Source: Streptococcaceae bacterium | GTDB taxonomy: Bacteria; Bacillota; Bacilli; Lactobacillales; Streptococcaceae | Assembly (NCBI GenBank): GCA_031254115.1 | Contig: JAIRUZ010000048.1 | Coordinates: 1-47,617, forward strand | Length of the DNA stretch: 47,617 bases | Reading direction: 5' to 3' | Shown here: positions 44,530 to 47,617 of the stretch, one piece after another | How the letters are laid out: the number at the start of each line of letters is the position of its first letter | Numbering within the stretch: the first letter of the stretch is position 1 | Position numbers and translations under genes: made by a program | Notes under the pieces: generated by a model | Databases searched by the model: none | What the model was told of the DNA's origin: nothing | What the model saw: only the letters and a program-made list of their open reading frames with translations

Positions 44530-45399
44530 TTAATGGCGTTCAGATTTCCCTAAAGTGAAAATTGCAATAGTGCCGGTCCCTGTATGGACACTAATCACGG
44601 GGCCAAGCGGGCGCACAACAATTCGCTCAAACGCTTTTTCTTCAGCCAAATCAGCCGCGATTTTGTCAGCTGCCGTAGAATCGCCCGAGTAAGCAATAAT
44701 AATCTTGGAATACGCCGCGTCATGCCCTTCTACGCTGTTTGCAACTAATTTATTGATTGCTTTTTTGGTGCCACGTGCGCGCTCAACCGTGCGCAAATGG
44801 CCGCCTTCGTCCACATCAAGAACAGGCTTGATAGACGCAAGCGTGCCGACCGCGGCTGCGGTTTTCGAGATTCGCCCACCACGCGCCAAATGTTTAAGGT
44901 CGTCAACTATAAACCAGCTACGTAAGCGCGGAATCATTTCTGTCAGCGCTGACAGAATCTCCGCAAGCGAACGGCCAGCCTCTTTGAGTGTCACTACTTC
45001 CTCAACGAGAAAACCTTCGCCAGAAGCGGCTGCCAGCGTGTCAACAAGCGTAATTTTCGCCTCAGGAAATTCTTCTAAAACCATGTCACGCGCAATATTG
45101 GCCGTTTGATAAGTGCCCGAAAGACCGCTTGAAAATGCCAGATAAAGCACGTCGACGCCTACTTTTGCATAGCGCGTAAAAACATCTTGAAAAACGCCCG
45201 TCGGAATTTGCGACGTTGAAGCTTGCGCACCTTTTCTCATTTTTTCAAGCAACGTGTCACTTGTCAGCGCGCCTGCGCCCGTCGTTTGGCGAATTTCGCC
45301 ATTTAAAATAACGGGCATACTGAGAATCTCAAGCGCATGTTCCTGCGCCCATTTTTCGTCCAAATCTGCCGTTGAATCTGTTATCAGTTGAAAGGTCAT
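44530..45399 (-). CDS. DegV family fatty-acid-binding protein
   Basis: Protein of 289 residues. QLITDSTADLDEKWAQEHALEILSMPVI is the DegV N-terminus, and SSGLSGTYQTANIAR carries the conserved serine region. FakB proteins of this family hold a fatty acid for phosphorylation by FakA; which fatty acid, if any, is unknown here. Its ATG overlaps the rlmB end by 4 bases, with GAGGGG upstream. One full palindrome is read as LSALTE. Confidence 0.9.
   Translation of the reverse strand: MTFQLITDSTADLDEKWAQEHALEILSMPVILNGEIRQTTGAGALTSDTLLEKMRKGAQASTSQIPTGVFQDVFTRYAKVGVDVLYLAFSSGLSGTYQTANIARDMVLEEFPEAKITLVDTLAAASGEGFLVEEVVTLKEAGRSLAEILSALTEMIPRLRSWFIVDDLKHLARGGRISKTAAAVGTLASIKPVLDVDEGGHLRTVERARGTKKAINKLVANSVEGHDAAYSKIIIAYSGDSTAADKIAADLAEEKAFERIVVRPLGPVISVHTGTGTIAIFTLGKSERH
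44940..44955. repeat. CTGTCAGCGCTGACAG palindrome copy 9
   Basis: Full 16-base palindrome in degV, extended by TT...AA to 20 bases; read as LSALTE. Confidence 0.92.
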
Positions 45400-46133
45400 G
45401 CTTTTCCCCTCTTGTTTTCAAAAATTTTATACATCAAAACGCTGGCGGCGACGCTGGCGTTCAGACTTTGAACGTGACCAACCATCGGGAGCGTCACCAT
45501 CTCATCAACTTGTTTTTTGAGCGATTGGGCAATGCCGCGACCTTCGTTTCCAATGATGAGTGCCACTTTTCCCGTCGTATTCCAGTTTGTGTAATCTGTG
45601 CCGTTCATGTCCGTGCCAAAAATCCAGAAGCCATTCTTTTTGAGGCTCTCAAGCGTTTGCGACAGATTGGTCACGCGCACGACGGGAACGTGTTCAAGCG
45701 CACCCGTACTTGCTTTCACGGCAATTGGCGTGATGCCAACGGCGCGGTGTTTAGGAATAATCAGCGCATCAACGCCCGTCGCATCAGCCGTCCGCGCAAT
45801 CGAGCCCAGATTGTGCGGGTCCGTCAGCTCATCCAAAATGAGCAGCGTCGCAGTTTTTCTATCTGACAGCTGCTCTAAAATATCTGTCAGCTCTGCATAG
45901 GCAAACGCAGCCACGCGCGCCACAAAGCCTTGATGCACGCCATTTTCAGTGAGTTCTGTCAGTTTCGATTTGGGCAGCCAACTTGTCGAAACGCGCTTTT
46001 CAGCTGCCAAACGCTTGATTTCGTCCACATTTTTTCCGCGCAAATCTTGCTGAATGTAGAGTTTGTTGACATTTCCAGCTGACAATGCCTCAACCACCGC
46101 ATGCACGCCGTAAATAAGATCTGAATTTTCCAC
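45396..46133 (-). CDS. rlmB: 23S rRNA 2'-O-methyltransferase RlmB (SpoU family)
   Basis: Enzyme of 245 residues. The N-terminal substrate domain starts SDLIYGVHAVVEAL; the SPOUT knot has LILDELTDPHNLGSIARTADATGVDALI, ALIIGNEGRGI and LPMVGHVQSLNASVAASVLMY, the three SpoU motifs. I place the start at GTG 46133, 6 bases after a TGT-TATAAT box and without ribosome site; the ATG at 46151 in the ORF track precedes the -10 box. Several half-sites occur inside. Confidence 0.9.
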   Translation of the reverse strand: MENSDLIYGVHAVVEALSAGNVNKLYIQQDLRGKNVDEIKRLAAEKRVSTSWLPKSKLTELTENGVHQGFVARVAAFAYAELTDILEQLSDRKTATLLILDELTDPHNLGSIARTADATGVDALIIPKHRAVGITPIAVKASTGALEHVPVVRVTNLSQTLESLKKNGFWIFGTDMNGTDYTNWNTTGKVALIIGNEGRGIAQSLKKQVDEMVTLPMVGHVQSLNASVAASVLMYKIFENKRGKA

Positions 46134-46139
46134 GCTCTT

Positions 46140-46145
46140 ATTATA
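46140..46145 (-). promoter_or_regulatory. Extended -10 box of rlmB, 6 nt before GTG
   Basis: TGT-TATAAT, AAGAGC, GTG on the minus strand, 20 bases after the palindromic terminator. Confidence 0.7.
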
Positions 46146-46165
46146 ACACATTGCTTCACAAGAAA

Positions 46166-46187
46166 ATTCTGTCAGCGCTGACAGAAT
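46166..46187 (-). terminator. Palindrome copy 10 acting as terminator after fabZ
   Basis: ATTCTGTCAGCGCTGACAGAAT is a perfect 22-base palindrome just after the fabZ stop; the minus strand continues with TTTCTTG. It is the only exact copy outside a gene. Confidence 0.75.
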
Positions 46188-46198
46188 AAACTTTGTTG

Positions 46199-46645
46199 TT
46201 ATTTTTGTGTGGCGGCTTCGTCCACGATAAATGTGAATTCGGCAGTCGTCACACGCTTGCCATCAACGCTCGCGGTCGCATTTGCTGTGCCGATTTTCCC
46301 TTTGAATTTCGTGATTTCAAACTCAAGTTTCAGTTGATCGCCCGGAATCACTTTTTGGCGAAATTTTGCCTTGTCAATGCCGCCAATATACGCCATTTTT
46401 CCTGCAAATTCAGGCTTTTTCAAAATTAAAATCGAGCCCGCTTGCGCAAGACTTTCTAAAATCAAAACGCCTGGGAACGTCGGATTGCCCGGAAAATGCC
46501 CGTTGAAAACTTGCTCATTGATGGTTACATTTTTCGTGGCAACGATTTTATTAGCCGTCATCTCGTCCACATAATCGATGAAAAGAATCGGGTAGCGGTT
46601 GGGAATAATTTGTGCGACTTCAGCCGCGTCGTAAACGTGTGTCAT
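46199..46645 (-). CDS. fabZ: 3-hydroxyacyl-ACP dehydratase FabZ
   Basis: Hot-dog enzyme of 148 residues removing water from 3-hydroxyacyl-ACP in fatty-acid elongation. Catalytic His50 is in FNGHFPGNPTFPGV and Glu64 in LILESLAQAG. Its ATG overlaps the accA stop (TGATGA) with TAGGAGA upstream. Placement after accA, rather than between accB and accC, is unusual compared with the classical lactococcal cluster as I remember it; a second fabZ upstream of the window is possible. Confidence 0.94.
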   Translation of the reverse strand: MTHVYDAAEVAQIIPNRYPILFIDYVDEMTANKIVATKNVTINEQVFNGHFPGNPTFPGVLILESLAQAGSILILKKPEFAGKMAYIGGIDKAKFRQKVIPGDQLKLEFEITKFKGKIGTANATASVDGKRVTTAEFTFIVDEAATQK

Positions 46646-47403
46646 CAGTATCTCCTAAATCTTTCATAGCGTTGCGTTTGCAATTCCTCAGCTGTCAGCG
46701 CTGACAGCTCGCGAAGTGCGCTCGCAAGGGTTTCTGTCAGCGCTTGCAGAAGATCATTTTCTTCTGGCACGATGCCGTCGATGATGCCCATCTCTAGTAA
46801 TTTGTCTGACGTCATTTTCATCAGCTCAGCGGCCTCGTCGCGACGACTGCCGTCTTTCCAGAGAATCGTCGCAAAGCCTTCGGGCGAGAGTACCGAGTAG
46901 ACAGCATTTTCGAGCGCGTAAACTCGATTCGCAACTGCCAGTGCTAACGCGCCGCCCGACCCTCCTTCACCTGTGATAAAACTTATCACTGGAACTTTTA
47001 GGTCCGACATTTCGAGTAGATTTTTCGCGATGGCTTCACCTTGACCGCGTTCTTCTGCTTCTATCCCAGGGTAAGCACCAGCTGTGTTGACAAAGGTAAT
47101 GATAGGTCTGCCAAACTTCTCAGCCTGTTTCATCAAGCGGAGGGCCTTACGATAGCCATTTGGAGAAGATTGCCCAAAGTTTGTTGTAAGATTTTCTTCC
47201 AGATTGCGGCCCTTTTGAATTCCAATAATTGTCACTGCACGTCCATCAATGCTCGCGATTCCGCCTACAACTGCCTCATCATCTATGAATTGACGGTCTC
47301 CATGCAACTCAAAAAAGTCATCAAAGACCTGTTCAGCAATTTCTCTCATTGTGATCCGAGTAGCCGCCCTGGCCTTGCTGATAATTTCAGATATTTCTGC
47401 CAT
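46645..47403 (-). CDS. accA: Acetyl-CoA carboxylase carboxyltransferase subunit alpha
   Basis: Protein of 252 residues. [53 protein letters not shown] and [36 protein letters not shown] are AccA hallmarks. It pairs with AccD to carboxylate acetyl-CoA to malonyl-CoA. The start is ATG 47403, 5 bases after GGAGG, inside the end of accD; the ATG at 47427 lacks such a site. One full palindrome near the end is read as LSALT. Confidence 0.94.
   Translation of the reverse strand: MAEISEIISKARAATRITMREIAEQVFDDFFELHGDRQFIDDEAVVGGIASIDGRAVTIIGIQKGRNLEENLTTNFGQSSPNGYRKALRLMKQAEKFGRPIITFVNTAGAYPGIEAEERGQGEAIAKNLLEMSDLKVPVISFITGEGGSGGALALAVANRVYALENAVYSVLSPEGFATILWKDGSRRDEAAELMKMTSDKLLEMGIIDGIVPEENDLLQALTETLASALRELSALTAEELQTQRYERFRRY
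46692..46707. repeat. CTGTCAGCGCTGACAG palindrome copy 11
   Basis: Full 16-base palindrome in accA, extended G...C to 18 bases, read as LSALTA. Confidence 0.92.
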
Positions 47404-47617
47404 CTTTGCCTCCATTTTTGATGCCATGTAAACTTAAAATCAAAGAAATCTTCTCTTTCAGACAGTCTCGCGTAACAATCGCATCTACAAAGCCATGTTT
47501 GAGTAAAAACTCAGCCTTCTGAAAATCATCTGGCAAAGTCTGACGCACCGTTTCCTCAATCACCCGTCGTCCTGCAAAACCAATCAAGGCTTGAGGCTCC
47601 GCGAGAATCACGTCGCC
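47387..47617 (-). CDS. accD: Acetyl-CoA carboxylase carboxyltransferase subunit beta, C-terminal part
   Basis: The reading frame is open to the window edge; about 76 C-terminal residues are visible: [48 protein letters not shown], the conserved AccD end. The N-terminal zinc ribbon lies outside. It overlaps accA by 17 bases. Confidence 0.92.
   Translation of the reverse strand, partial: GDVILAEPQALIGFAGRRVIEETVRQTLPDDFQKAEFLLKHGFVDAIVTRDCLKEKISLILSLHGIKNGGKDGRNI

Overview
The window looks like chromosome of a low-GC Gram-positive coccus of the Streptococcaceae, closest in gene content to Lactococcus and its relatives. The supporting features are a fused mannose PTS EIIAB, a cmk/LysM/ferredoxin block, an ftsA-ftsZ-ylmE-sepF-ylmG-ylmH-divIVA-ileS cluster, CIRCE and CtsR sites, two T-box leaders and a ComX-type box at ssbB. 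Base composition looks richer in GC than L. lactis by eye, so the genus stays open. No rRNA, tRNA, insertion sequence, prophage or CRISPR array was seen.

Layout. Positions 1-13.9 kb (minus strand) hold an alpha-glucan/maltose locus: malE-malF-malG transporter, msmK ATPase, then neopullulanase, DUF1294, a MATE exporter, an alpha-glucosidase, maltose phosphorylase, pgmB and a truncated extracellular pullulanase. Extracellular debranching, ABC uptake, intracellular hydrolysis and phosphorolysis, and feeding of beta-glucose-1-P to glycolysis form one pathway, with cre-like operators at several promoters. Positions 14-17 kb carry an LCP cell-wall enzyme, cmk, a LysM protein and a divergent ferredoxin. 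Positions 17.2-21 kb (plus) hold the mannose/glucose PTS (EIIAB, EIIC, an enlarged EIID) and two tandem DUF956 genes. Then come T-box-controlled serS, CIRCE-controlled groESL, and a relQ-nadK-rluD-ssbB run with a divergent CYTH gene. Positions 28-33.6 kb hold ylbF/ylbG, an amino-acid permease, CtsR-controlled clpP, a small membrane protein, ftsW and coaE. Positions 33.8-35.6 kb carry a divergent pair, a soluble XRE regulator and an AT-rich XRE-plus-membrane protein of unknown function. From 35.6 to 44.4 kb runs the division cluster with ileS, then degV and rlmB, and finally fabZ-accA-accD of fatty-acid synthesis. No gene-free stretch exceeds 300 bases; the longest (about 240-280 bases) are the two T-box leaders and the 33.6-33.8 kb gap.

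Two genome-scale patterns stand out. First, a perfect palindrome with core GTCAGCGCTGAC occurs 11 times exactly, with many near copies and half-sites. It lies inside unrelated genes, in two reading frames, and once as a terminator. Second, nine transcription units share an extended -10 box (TGn plus a TATAAT-like hexamer) placed 6 or 7 nt before an ATG or GTG with no Shine-Dalgarno, which predicts systematic leaderless mRNAs. Both rest on direct reading of the sequence; their functions are inference.
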